From positions 1-30,447 of the forward strand of contig SWBL01000469.1 of NCBI GenBank assembly GCA_024195585.1: 30,447 nucleotides of DNA, read 5' to 3'. Source of the DNA: Aureobasidium sp. EXF-3400. Its lineage: Eukaryota > Ascomycota > Dothideomycetes > Dothideales > Saccotheciaceae. Below the pieces are notes generated by a model. It did not search any database. It saw only the letters and a list, made by a program, of their open reading frames with translations, and was not told the origin of the DNA. Made by a program: the position numbers and the translations under genes. Positions 1 through 11,150 of this stretch are shown in pieces (the stretch's first letter is position 1; each line of letters opens with the position of its first letter).

Positions 1-3
1 ATA

Positions 4-54
4 GGCGAGATGGCCGAGCGGTCTAAGGCGCCAGCTTAAGGTTCTTCCAATACG

Positions 55-86
<32 letters not shown>

Positions 87-94
87 TCTCGTCA
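4..94 (+). tRNA. tRNA-Leu(AAG) with an 11-nt intron
   Basis: A full cloverleaf can be folded. The acceptor stem pairs GGCGAGA (4-10) with TCTCGTC (87-93), with one G-T pair, and the discriminator is A94. The anticodon stem CCAGC (31-35) pairs with GCTGG (54-58). Bases 36-37 are TT, the anticodon is AAG (38-40) and G41 is position 37. The canonical intron after position 37 is 42-52. A long variable arm follows, as expected for type II tRNA-Leu. The T arm is GTGGG-TTCAAAT-CCCAC. TTTT at 101-104 is the likely Pol III terminator. The exact intron borders follow the 37/38 rule and were not observed directly. Confidence 0.93.
42..52 (+). other. intron of tRNA-Leu(AAG)
   Basis: Eleven bases interrupt the anticodon loop one base 3' of the anticodon. 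Removing them restores a seven-base loop, TTAAGGC, closed by five Watson-Crick pairs. Confidence 0.85.
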
Positions 95-556
95 ATATCA
101 TTTTGCTCGTTATATCTCTATCTCAGACGCTATCAAAGGTGGTGGAGGGGATCAAAATTCAACTTTTTGGAAAATTTGGACATAGAATTTGTGGATGAAC
201 TTTTTTGTGCACTGAAGCCTGGCTGCGGAAAAGAGGCTTGGCGGATTTTGTGCTGTGCACAACTCTGATGAATTTTCTCTCCTTCCGCGCTGCAGCTTTT
301 CTCATCTCTCGTTGCTTTGATTCGAATCGAAGTTCGATGAGTAGCTCATGTCAAGCAGGGCTGCAGCAGATTGCCCTCCATCTCACGTGCCCCAAAATCG
401 ACAAACTCACCACGACACAATTCTCATTCATCCAAACCATGCGGTAATACCTGTCAAGGCAGAGTGTGAATGCGATATGCTCTAGCTGTGCGCTGCTTCT
501 TGTCTAGAGTATATATTAGCAAAAGTTCGTGGTCAACACATCTGTCCAAGATCAAA
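95..556. other. intergenic region between two tRNA genes
   Basis: No supported gene. The only open frame here (80 codons from 205, plus strand) has no family resemblance, intron signals or partner exon. The Pol III terminator of tRNA-Leu lies at its left end. Confidence 0.6.
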
Positions 557-642
557 GCCGATTTAGCTAAGAGGTTAAGGCGTTGCACTTGTAAATCAAT
601 ACAGAAATGCAAAGATCGCTCGTTCGACTCGGGCAATCGGCA
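557..642 (+). tRNA. tRNA-Thr(TGT) with a 13-nt intron
   Basis: The acceptor stem GCCGATT (557-563) pairs perfectly with AATCGGC (635-641); the discriminator is A642. The D arm contains the A-box stretch TAGCTAAGAGG. The anticodon stem TTGCA (583-587) pairs with TGCAA (608-612), and the loop is CT-TGT-A plus A607, with anticodon TGT at 590-592. A 13-nt intron (594-606) follows position 37 and contains ACA (601-603), complementary to the anticodon as in the usual anticodon-intron helix. The T arm is GCTCG-TTCGACT-CGGGC. TTTTT at 648-652 is the likely Pol III terminator. Confidence 0.93.
594..606 (+). other. intron of tRNA-Thr(TGT)
   Basis: Placed by the rule that fungal tRNA introns follow position 37. 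Its internal ACA can pair with the TGT anticodon. Removal gives a normal seven-base loop. Confidence 0.85.
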
Positions 643-1056
643 AATTCTTTTTGCATCTTTTTTTCTCCTTCTCGCCAGGTCCTCCCTCTCTTTCTTTTTC
701 AAGTCTTTTTGTTTTTCTCTTTCTAGTGATGTGGATTTTGTTAAGCCAAGATCACTGTGAGAGATGCCATATGGTTTTTGACATAGTGAAGGTTTTGACA
801 GATCTCAAATAGCTGCAGCCCTCTCTTGATGACTAGTAAGTTCAGGAATAAGTTTCATATATTAAACATCTCATTATCTGAACAAGAAAAACAGAAGGAA
901 ATACAAAGTCCGATCACCAATCTGCGCCAGTGCATCCTTCGAGTTCTGGCTTTCCGCCATATTCCCGGTTCCATTCGTCAAGCCAAAAACAAAGAAAAAC
1001 AGACAAAGAACAGAAGAGAAAATCATCAATCAGTCATGTGCAGTCCCTAATCATCC
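643..1056. other. intergenic region, tRNA-Thr to DUF1996/WSC gene
   Basis: Begins with a pyrimidine-rich stretch (about 645-725) that includes the tRNA terminator. The rest is AT-rich and would hold the 3' UTR of the minus-strand gene ending at 1057. No gene is seen; the short open frames at 826 and 930 look like chance. Confidence 0.6.
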
Positions 1057-3333
1057 TCATACTGCTACGGAAGAGTAGTAGAGATTCAACAAATTACCTG
1101 CACCACAGAATTCATACTTGTTGCCAGGACAAGGCATGAGACTCGATGTATCGCAGTTCTTGACCGCAACAGCGCCCGAAGTGACACTATTACCACAGTA
1201 GCATTGTTGACCATACTCGATACTATAATCACAGTCAGCATATTGACGCTCCCAAGGAGATTGAGTAGAGGGGAGAAGACACTTACCCAGCGTATCGCAT
1301 GCGCTTGCCCAAGCAGAACTTGACACACTTCTCCACCGTCATCAGAGTATCGGTGGTACTAGCACCAGTGAGAGCTCTCGCTCCACTAGTCGGTTCTTTC
1401 AAGCATCCCTTGCTCTGGTATTTACCTACGTTAGGTAAAACGGTCACAGGCTTGTACGTAGGATTGCTGTAAACTGAAAGCAGTCCACCGCCACCACAAA
1501 TTTGTGAAAAGTTTCCTGCGCAGCGGCCGTAGCATTGGGATTTGGTGTAGTCGGTAGTGTTGTCGACTATCTTACCACCAGAAGCGAGGCCGTTACCGGT
1601 GTAGCATTCGTCAGAGTTTTCCAGGCCGTAGAAGGCAGCGTTGTTGGCGGCGGCGAGACCTGCACATTGAGAGATGGTCATGTTGGGGCTGTTAAAGCTG
1701 GTGCCGTTCAGAGCGCGTGCATTGTTGGCTTCGGTGGCACAACCTACATATGTTGAGTTGAAGGGAGCCACGGGGTAGGTAAGTTGAATCACAGAGCCGG
1801 CAAGGTTGGTTGTACGCTTGAAGTTCGGGTCGGTGTTGTTGTAGATCATCATGTAGAACGGTCCACCACAGAGCTCGGTACGGTTTCCAGGACATACGAT
1901 GTTGCAACCTGAAAGGAAGTCTGTCTGGTCTTTGACAATAGTTGTAGGGTTGACGACAAGATCGCAGAAACATTGGTCTCCGTTCTCAACACCCGAGTAA
2001 GGGTAGCCACGCTTAGTACACCAAGTCTGACAGTACTCGACAGTCAGGCCAGGGTAAGTTGTGAATGCTGCGTTCAAACTTCTGAAGCCGCCATCGACGT
2101 ACGAGTCATTACCACAGCCAACAACCTTGTTGAACTTATTGCCGAAAGGAGTACCGGCGCTGGGCGTGTAGGTCGGTCGTGGAGTTGAATCAACCGTTCT
2201 GACGATGCTGGCTAAGGGAACACCAGCCGGACATTCCATGTCAGCAGCTGTGGCAGCACGGGGACCGGTGGTCACGCGTACACATCCAGGAAGTTTGCTG
2301 AGCATACCAGTGGCAGGTTCAGCGATTTGAGGAGGCTGTAAAGGACAGTTAATGGCGGAGTTTGTATTCCAGTATGGGTAGAGGACCGGGCACTCATCGA
2401 GAGTACCAGAGTCATCTTGACCGTCGACAAGACAGTTGCTGATGGCACTCTTGAGTACATCGTCGTTCCAACCATTCTGGAAATCACCGTGGAAGCCAAA
2501 ACCGGTAGCATCACCTTGAGAAAAGACGAAGCGACCACCATCTTCCAAGTTGGAAATTTGCTCAACTGCATAGTTGGTCTCAAGGAACAGATGAGGGAAT
2601 TGATAGGGGTGCGTTGGAGGACAAACTCCGTTGTCGATTTGGGACATGTGTGCAACATGGCTGTTGTCGGCTTTGTACAAATCCTTACCATTCCAGCAAG
2701 TCTGGAAGTGGATCTGAGCACGCAAGCCGCTGATACACACACGAGGATCGACGGGCAGGCTGGGAGTCTCTGGACCAGCGACTGCGGCTAGACAAGCAAA
2801 ACTGACGGCATCTGAGATGGGTCTGTTGGGATGAGTTGCATCTCCCCAAGTCATGCCTGATTGATTGGCGGATCTCAGGGACTTATTACCCGACAGCATC
2901 TGGAAGCCTTTAGGGAATGAAATGATGTCGTTGGCATTCTGACCACGAGCCAGATAGTAGATGACACTTCCACCGTGAGGGACTTCCTCGAAGGAGCCGT
3001 TGGTGTGCTGGTAGTAAAGGTTTGGCGTCCAGTAGGCAGACTTGTCCGCTGAGATCTCACAAGAAGTACATGCTGAGTTCATCAAACTATCGAAAGTTGC
3101 GTTCACACCAATGTCTATGAATATAGATCAGCTATGCGTTGAAAGATACATCATCGCGGACGACACTTACTTGATCCACCAACGATCGTATGACAATGTG
3201 CTGCCAAAGCACCGGGGTTGACAATAGGATCAATACGACCGACTTGGATTTTAGCACAGTTGATACGGAAGAAAGCATCGACACCTCCGATACTGGCAAG
3301 AGCCAGAGTGGCAAGAGCGTTCTTGATCTGCAT
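1057..3333 (-). CDS. secreted DUF1996 protein with three WSC domains (3 exons, 718 aa)
   Basis: Exons, in coding order: 3333-3171, 3114-1287, 1222-1057. Introns of 56 and 64 nt use GTAAGT donors and TAG acceptors. Joining restores SNIGVN and RYAGIEYGQQCYCG, both expected family motifs. Residues 1-20 are a signal peptide (cut near VDA-FF). DUF1996 covers about residues 21-280 and begins FFRINCAK, with IDPIVNPGA and the AHCH stretch. Three WSC domains follow at about 384-480, 510-603 and 620-713. WSC domains are cysteine-rich putative carbohydrate-binding modules found in yeast wall sensors and fungal secreted enzymes. There is no transmembrane segment or GPI signal at the C-terminus (ends YYSSVAV), so it is probably secreted or wall-bound. 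No catalytic activity is assigned to DUF1996. The middle WSC domain lacks two cysteines (see findings). Confidence 0.92.
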
Positions 3334-4418
3334 GTTATCGACTGGCAGCGAGTGATTGCGGAAACGGTGGTTGGGGATTGACCCTCACGAAGGGGTCTTG
3401 TTTATGCCAGATGTCCCGATTCATTTCTTTGACAGGCTTCTCGAAATCAGAGGAACAAAGTCGGCATGCCGAGATGACCGGACTTGGAATTCGGCGTCGG
3501 CATGGCGGCAAGGAGTTGGGAAGTGCTAGCTCTAGACAAAGAGATGGCGTTCAGATGTGGACCACCACAAGCAAGGAGTAAGCCGAAATGTCTTTGTCTG
3601 TAGAGCGCCAGGATGTACACTCCATAACAAAGAAATATCGGAGGAGGAAGCGTGCATATCGTGAAGGCTACGAAGAGTCTCGTGATGCCTGAAACTGGAA
3701 TAAGAAATGATTTTGATGTTGGCGGTTGATTGTGAATCATCAGTAGGAGAGGAGAGTGGAAATTGGACAGGGATAAAGCTGGAAGCTTCATGATATGAAC
3801 ATTCCTCGGAGAATTCGAACAGAAGGAACAAGAGTGTGGTTCCTCCTGCCTGCTGGAAACTGTTGTAAAAGCGTCCTTGAATTAGTCGTGCTTTCCTTCC
3901 ACTCTCGCGTTGCACTTTTGAGTCGGGCAACCAGATCACATGCCGAGAGCTCTGAAATTTGTTGGGCTCGCTGGGGTTGTTAGCACCGTTGTGCAGTTGT
4001 GGTTCAAAGTTTGAGGCTTTGAGGCATCATTCGTTCAAGCCTGTAATAATCAGTGCTTGACCAATGAACCAGCTGTTAATACCACCACAGCCACGATCTT
4101 ACCTCTGCCACGGTAATGATGATGTAGAAGGACAAGGTAATGTAGACCTGAAGCACTGCACTTCGAAAAGGTTAGTGGTAACAAGAGATAGGAAGGAAGA
4201 GAGTATGCATTCAAGATGCAGTTATAGATAGTATATACAAGAAAATTCCTCGAGGCTTCCTGTGCCATCAAAAGGAATAGACAGATCGTAAGAAATATAA
4301 GAAAAAGAAAAGGCCATTAGGTCCTTGAGCCAGCGGCAGAAGGCTGTGATATCATAAAAAGCGCCGTACCATGTGTATCCCCAAACATTTGTCGTAAAGG
4401 TGTATATGTACAAGGTCC
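3334..4418. other. intergenic region, promoter of DUF1996/WSC gene and 3' flank of small secreted gene
   Basis: No gene can be supported. Open frames at 3447-3939 on the minus strand (114 and 135 codons, overlapping) have no family features and no splice partners. The right part (about 4050-4418) should hold the 3' UTR of the minus-strand gene ending at 4419. Confidence 0.55.
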
Positions 4419-4863
4419 TCAGTTTTTGCACTTGGCAAGGTTGATGGTAGGGTCGACAGTGGGATCAACATTCAAGCCGCCTTTTTAGTTCTCTGTTTTA
4501 GTATTAATATCCAGTACGTTGGAGAGGGAGAGAAGCAAAAGGAAACTTACTCAGGTTGATCAAGGAGTTACCATCGGCAGAGTTGCCGTTGCCGTTGTTG
4601 TTGCCAGCTGAGTTGCCGGTGCCGGCAGAGTTGCCATTGCCAGCCTCGTTTCCGTTACCGGCAGCGTTGCCGTCACCGTTGCCGTTGCCGTTGCCCTCGG
4701 CGCTGTTGCCGTTCAAGGCTGAGTCGGAAGAGCCGGGGGACAGGAGGTTGCCGAGGTCGCTGAAGACGTCCGATGAGGCGGCGAGAGCGACAGGGGTAGG
4801 GGCGGCAGCGACGGAGGTAGCGAGGGCCAGGAGGGCAGTAGCGAAGATGGTCTTGGAAAGCAT
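4419..4863 (-). CDS. small secreted Asn/Gly-rich protein (2 exons, 124 aa)
   Basis: Exons 4863-4551 and 4480-4419, joined over a 70-nt intron (GTAAGT donor; AAAAAG acceptor; TACTAAAAC as a branch-point-like site). Without splicing the frame ends in an unlike tail; splicing adds SGLNVDPTVDPTINLAKCKN and a stop. Residues 1-21 form a clear signal peptide (ATALLALATSVAAA then PTPV). Residues about 51-98 are a low-complexity tract of GN, GNG, AGNG and SAGN units. There is a single cysteine, in the last five residues, so the disulfide-rich effector pattern is absent. Homology to a known family is not recognised. It may be a wall-associated or extracellular matrix protein, or a low-complexity candidate effector; both are guesses. 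Two other AG acceptors exist in the intron region but would end the protein after 2 or 8 residues. Confidence 0.82.
4581..4710 (-). repeat. degenerate codon-scale repeat encoding the GN-rich tract
   Basis: On the plus strand the motif GTTGCC, with variants such as GTTGCCGTT and GAGTTGCCG, recurs through this stretch. It encodes Gly-Asn and Ala-Gly-Asn runs of the small secreted protein. Unit length varies, so this is cryptically simple sequence and not a perfect tandem array. Confidence 0.7.
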
Positions 4864-6578
4864 ATCTGCGGTGTTGTGGTTGTGTGGTGGCTAGAAAGGT
4901 GTTGATGGATAGTTGATTGCAAGGTATGAGATGTTGGATGAGAGAAAAGAAGATCCTAGCAGTGGAAGCACTCGTCCTTTTTATGTTGATCTGCTGTTCT
5001 GCTGTGTCCTGAAGATGACAGTCGATCGACAATCAATGATGTGCAATCCCACATACGCAATGCGTTGTGCTGAACTCAGCAGATTGCCGCTGCTCTCATA
5101 GCTTCACCATGTTGAGTAGTCTGTTTTGGCCTAAGAGAACCCAGTTCAGAGCGAAAGAGCCGCGGTGTATGTCACCTCCAAGCATGCGATGATGTTGCAA
5201 TGTGCAGGAGGCGTGGTCGATCTGGGGATGGTCGTAGATCATAACCCCAAGATGGGATACCCAAGGCCCACCTTGAAGCTTGCATTGCCCGGATTGGTAT
5301 GGTCGGAGTTTGAGATCGGCGTACCTGATTCGTGATATCCCGGAACAAGAGCCGCTGATCCTTGTGGACGGGGATTTGGCCTGCCTTTCTCGATCATTGA
5401 TCATCGTCATCAAAGAGCCATGGTTTGCAATGTGCCTGGCGTGTTGCTGTCGGTGATGTCTTGGAGTCGGAGTTGGACAAAGTCAGAGGGCTCGAGACGT
5501 CATCCGCTTCAATTCTGAATGTTCTCAACCACGAACCATCGTCCGACTAACCCCAATAACGTCTCGACTCAATTTCAAACAGACAAAGTCACAGGAGAAA
5601 GAGTCCGTCAGGGGTGATGAGACAAGCCTCTTCCAAGAAACGGCGCATGAGTAGTGATCAACAAAGACCTTTTCGGAGAAAAGAAGCCTACATGAGTAGC
5701 GCAACCAAAAGACATTCAAGCGCCGGAAGCGGATCCAGAGGAAGGAACCAAACTCCTAAAGATCGTCAGAGCAAAACACCGTCACAGCTTCACAAGAAAG
5801 GCTTCTAAGGAGGCCAACACGCGCCGTCGAAAGCGTCGTTCTCATCGGAGAATTTTCTCAACCGTTAGAGCATGAGCCGTGCAGTTTATTCCCAGTATCT
5901 GTCTCGCTTCCCTAGCTGATTATCTCTCGTCTTTAGTTCGTGATGTTCGGATGATGAACGGTCGTTGAAAGTGACCTGCGGAGAACCGCTTCAGCCGCAA
6001 AAGTTCGTTGACGGTGGTGGCGCTTTACACTTCCCCGAGCCTCAATCGAGGTTCATAGTCTAACCTACAACAGTGAGAATCAAGAGCCTCGCTGTTGTAT
6101 CAAAGTAACACATGAGATCAGTACCAAATCGAAAAACCTAACACGGAATGATCTTCTCTGATCTTCCTCTTCAGCATGAGTCGACGGGGGTTGATGATCA
6201 TTTGTGGATTGGCGTTCCAAATGTTTCCACGCTCGCTGCTTCCCGAGGCACCGATGATCAATGGAAATCGGCAAATCGAAGAAAAGGATGAGCGATGAGA
6301 TGATTTCTAGCTAAAATGCCGCTTCGTCGCTACTCATGGAGAAATGCCTCGGCTTGAAGTATGGAGAATTATTGATCTTTTTTGTTTTGGTATGGACAAA
6401 CGCAAGATCTGAGTACAAAACAGCATACTCACACTGTAAAGGTGAGTAGCAGAAGGGGGTATATAAGATAACCGAAGAACAGAAGAAAAAGCAGAGGAAA
6501 AGACAATCGCGAATTAGGGCCATGGCTAAGGTCGACGAAACACGCCAATCGTTCGCTACCAACCACGCCGAATCACAT
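4864..6578. other. 1.7-kb region without a supported gene
   Basis: The left end should be the promoter of the small secreted gene; the right end the 3' UTR of the MINDY gene. Open frames in it (105 codons minus at 5096-5413; 63 codons plus from the ATG at 5617; 83 codons minus at 6311-6562) show no domain, signal peptide or matching splice sites. The 5617 frame is very basic and Ser/Arg/Lys-rich, but that alone is weak. A strong hairpin is at 6066-6099. Confidence 0.5.
6066..6099. other. 12-bp hairpin
   Basis: TACAACAGTGAG (6066-6077) pairs with CTCGCTGTTGTA (6088-6099) over 12 positions with a single G-T pair, around a 10-nt loop. Just upstream, CCTC-AATC-GAGG forms a small second hairpin. 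No function can be assigned from sequence. Confidence 0.6.
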
Positions 6579-9398
6579 CTACATCACATTACATCGTTCT
6601 TCTCTCTCGGCCTGAGAGATTCTACCACCAGAACCGGGAGGAACATAGCCTGAATATTGCGGTGCAGGCTGTTGAGCTGCAGCAGCCTGAGGACCTTGTC
6701 CTTGACTCTGCTGCCTTCTAAGCCGCTGAGAGTTGCTGTTTGTCCGTCCGAGGCCCATAGCACTCGAGCGTCTGCGATGCATAGACGGTGGTTGAGAGTT
6801 GGGGTTACCGCCGTTCTGATTGGCAAAAGGTCCTTGTTGCATTTGCAGTGCTGTCAAGGCGCCCAGAGCGTCTCCCTGCCTTGGGTCTCGTGTCGCGCCA
6901 GCTGGTCTAAAAGGTCTGTCAGAAGCCGCTTGCTCGTACGTAGGCGGCTCCTCATCGCCGTCGTCTCGTTCTCGGATGTAAGGTGCGTCTGCTGTTGGAG
7001 GCGGGTTGTTACGAGAAGAGTTGGAACTGGTGTTGACACCCATATTACTTCTTCGAGGAGGGACTGGAGGACGTTGCTCTGAAGAAGGGTTTTGGCCAGA
7101 AGCCGCTGATTCGCGCTCAAGGAATTGACGTGAAAGTTCATCTTCTTGTCTTCGTCGCGACGCATCGGCACGGCGCTGCTGGTCCTCCTCTTCCTCCTGA
7201 AGCTGTAGAGCCAAGGCTAAGTCAGCATCCTCCTGCTCAGATGAATGCCCGCGAGGTTCTGTTGGGGCCTGTGACTGGGACGTAGCAGAAGTAGAAACAT
7301 CAGCACCACCGTGTGAGTTACCATTGTTTCTTGTAGGTACAGTCTGCCAATCGCTTCCGTTTTGAGCTCCGGAAGGAGTGTTTCCCACAGGTCTGAAATC
7401 GCCCGAGAAGAAGCTGCCAGCTGCACCACTAACATCGACCAAGCTTTCCCAGACAATTTCGTCGTGAGATGAATAGCCTGCATCTGTCACAAGATTCATG
7501 AGTGTACCACTTCTTGGCTGCTTGTACAGTGTCGAAAAGTGATCGTTTCTGAACAAAATAGCAATTTGGCCAGGTTTGAAAGAGTCAGTCATGAGCTTTA
7601 GACCATATTCAGTCAGCTGAGTGGGATAGCTGGTCATAAACTCGCTCAAATTTATGATGTCCTCAAAGAGAACCTGTTCGTGCTCCGACAGTCCGTCGGT
7701 CCCAAGCTTGTGCTCAAGCTCAGCCTGAGCAAACTTAATGTTTTGTGCATCATCAAAAGTTTTGGCCGAACGGTCGAATGCTTCGTAAGCTGAGGAGGCG
7801 GGAGACGGAACCCAACCATGGACGAGTGGTATCTCGAAAGCGCTGTAGAGACGCATTTCCCTTGTGTCGTCGAACGAACCAGGTTTTCCATGTGGGGTAT
7901 CTGAGGGAGTAACGAATCTAGGGTTTACATTCATGCCAGTGTGTAACGTGATCAGGAAAGAGTATAGTTCAGCCAGATCTTCAGGGAGTGCCTTTGTTGA
8001 GATCTCAGTCCTCCTAGCAAGTTCTTCGAAGACAGCATCCAATAGAAGACCAAGGCTGATCTGTTCGCGTGAGCTAAGAGTGTCAACCAGAACCGTTTTT
8101 GGGGACTCGGGAGCGGACAAAGTCAAAGCATTGACAAGAGCTAGCAAAGGGCAGGGGCCGTTGGCGTTTTGTGTCAAGATGGGACAGCGTCGCATAGAGC
8201 CATTAGGACCAGCGGCGGCATCAAACCAGTTGATTTGCTTGATATGGTACGTCACATTCCGTTGTTTGCTGAGTAGTTCTTCGGCAGATTCTATAGGAGC
8301 GGCGACATTGGTGTTGGGTGCTGGCTGTGGGGTGCTGACGGCTTCAGAGGCTCTTGTTGGAAGTGGAGGAGCATCATTAGTGCCAAAGTCTATGAGAGAT
8401 TCTTCTTGAGGAGCAGGAGGATTGACAGAAGGTTGTGAGGGAATATATGCGGGCGGCGCAGACTCTGGGACAGTATGAGGCGCTTCTGGCGCTGATGGAG
8501 GGAAGCGTTGATTCGTAGGAGGATCATACTGCTGGCTCATAGAAGGAAGAGCAGGTGCAGGAGGAGGAGGAGCAGTAGCGGGCGGAGCATTGAATGCCAA
8601 GGGCGGCGCAGCAGATGCAGGCGGCGGAGAGGGCGTGGATTGATAGTTCCTACGAGGAGGGGGCACGAGAGAGGGCGGTGGTCCTTGAGGCGGCTGGAAG
8701 ATGGCCTCAAGCTGATGCGGCTGTGGACTAGGAGTGGATTGCCAGGGAGTCTGGCTGCCCTGTTCCCTGTCGAGGTCTTGCTGCCATGGGTTGGAAGACG
8801 TCTGTGAGACCAAGCTTCTCCTACTACTCTTCTGAGGTATCTGTGGTGGAAGCTCTAGACCTTCGGTGTGTGTATTCTGCTGGGAAAAGTCGTCTAATGA
8901 CAGGGCAGCGAAGGTAGGCGCAGGAGGTAGTGACGGAGGTGGGTGAGATGGCGGGGCTGGAGGAGCAGTAGTGGGATGGGCTGGCGCTGAGCTCCATATC
9001 GACTGGCTGTCTTCGGAAGGGTAAGGAAGAGGCTGTGTCTGCGACTGAGGTTGATTGTGAAGGTTGTGGTATGGGTTGTGCGATTTGAACGACTGTTGAG
9101 CTGGGGCCAGAGGTTGAGGTCGACCGACTCTTAGTGAGGCAGGAATATCGCTAGACTCTGGTTTTGGCTGGTCATTGTCGTGGTTTTCGTGGTCAGAAGA
9201 GAAGCCAGAGTTCCAAGTGTTGTGTGAAGAAGCAGAACTGCTCCTGGAACGGTGCAGAGAGAGGTCGTTTTCGTGTGGAGGTTGGTAGGCAGACGCGTGG
9301 CCGTCGGTTGCAGAAGGTGCTGTTGGCGAGGCAGGATACGGCGCTGAAGAAGCTGCTGGCTCGGGATTGCGAGACGGAACAGGCTTTCTCGTCACCAT
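6579..9398 (-). CDS. MINDY-family (DUF544) deubiquitinase with UIM-like motif and C-terminal CaaX box (939 aa, one exon)
   Basis: A single open frame. The first ATG is at 9398 (MVTRKPVPSR); the 19 codons before it begin with GTG and are discounted. Residues 1-375 are disordered and Pro/Ser/Gln-rich with SH3-ligand-like runs such as PPAPPSHPPPSLPPAP. The MINDY catalytic domain spans about 376-665. It contains TQNANGPCPLLALVNAL with the nucleophile Cys at about 416, the oxyanion Gln just before it, and RNDHFSTLYK with the likely catalytic His. MINDY enzymes trim K48-linked ubiquitin chains. At about 729 lies DADLALALQLQEEEED, a ubiquitin-interacting motif. The protein ends CNVM, a CaaX box whose Met favours farnesylation. 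The budding yeast relatives Miy1 and YGL082W are also predicted prenylation targets, so membrane anchoring is likely. The gene is divergent from the GAR synthetase. Confidence 0.93.
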   Translation of the reverse strand: MVTRKPVPSRNPEPAASSAPYPASPTAPSATDGHASAYQPPHENDLSLHRSRSSSASSHNTWNSGFSSDHENHDNDQPKPESSDIPASLRVGRPQPLAPAQQSFKSHNPYHNLHNQPQSQTQPLPYPSEDSQSIWSSAPAHPTTAPPAPPSHPPPSLPPAPTFAALSLDDFSQQNTHTEGLELPPQIPQKSSRRSLVSQTSSNPWQQDLDREQGSQTPWQSTPSPQPHQLEAIFQPPQGPPPSLVPPPRRNYQSTPSPPPASAAPPLAFNAPPATAPPPPAPALPSMSQQYDPPTNQRFPPSAPEAPHTVPESAPPAYIPSQPSVNPPAPQEESLIDFGTNDAPPLPTRASEAVSTPQPAPNTNVAAPIESAEELLSKQRNVTYHIKQINWFDAAAGPNGSMRRCPILTQNANGPCPLLALVNALTLSAPESPKTVLVDTLSSREQISLGLLLDAVFEELARRTEISTKALPEDLAELYSFLITLHTGMNVNPRFVTPSDTPHGKPGSFDDTREMRLYSAFEIPLVHGWVPSPASSAYEAFDRSAKTFDDAQNIKFAQAELEHKLGTDGLSEHEQVLFEDIINLSEFMTSYPTQLTEYGLKLMTDSFKPGQIAILFRNDHFSTLYKQPRSGTLMNLVTDAGYSSHDEIVWESLVDVSGAAGSFFSGDFRPVGNTPSGAQNGSDWQTVPTRNNGNSHGGADVSTSATSQSQAPTEPRGHSSEQEDADLALALQLQEEEEDQQRRADASRRRQEDELSRQFLERESAASGQNPSSEQRPPVPPRRSNMGVNTSSNSSRNNPPPTADAPYIRERDDGDEEPPTYEQAASDRPFRPAGATRDPRQGDALGALTALQMQQGPFANQNGGNPNSQPPSMHRRRSSAMGLGRTNSNSQRLRRQQSQGQGPQAAAAQQPAPQYSGYVPPGSGGRISQAEREERCNVM

Positions 9399-11065
<1,667 letters not shown>

Positions 11066-11150
11066 TGTTTGTGGATGACGCCTTCTTTGCTCCTTTTTAC
11101 GTTATATAGAACTCCGTTATGATCGCCAAGACAAAATTGCATATACAACC
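11066..11150. other. 85-bp convergent gap between GAR synthetase and sugar transporter
   Basis: The two stop codons face each other across 85 bp, so the 3' UTRs must be very short or overlap. No trace of the AIRS domain is seen here. The sequence is T-rich just after the GAR synthetase stop. Confidence 0.6.

Noticed and set aside
5617..5808. 63-codon basic Ser/Arg/Lys-rich open frame
   Set aside because: No domain, splice partner or composition beyond what a purine-rich strand gives.
5940..6060. C/D snoRNA suggested by GATGATGA near 5950
   Set aside because: No CUGA D box and no terminal stem were found at a reasonable distance.
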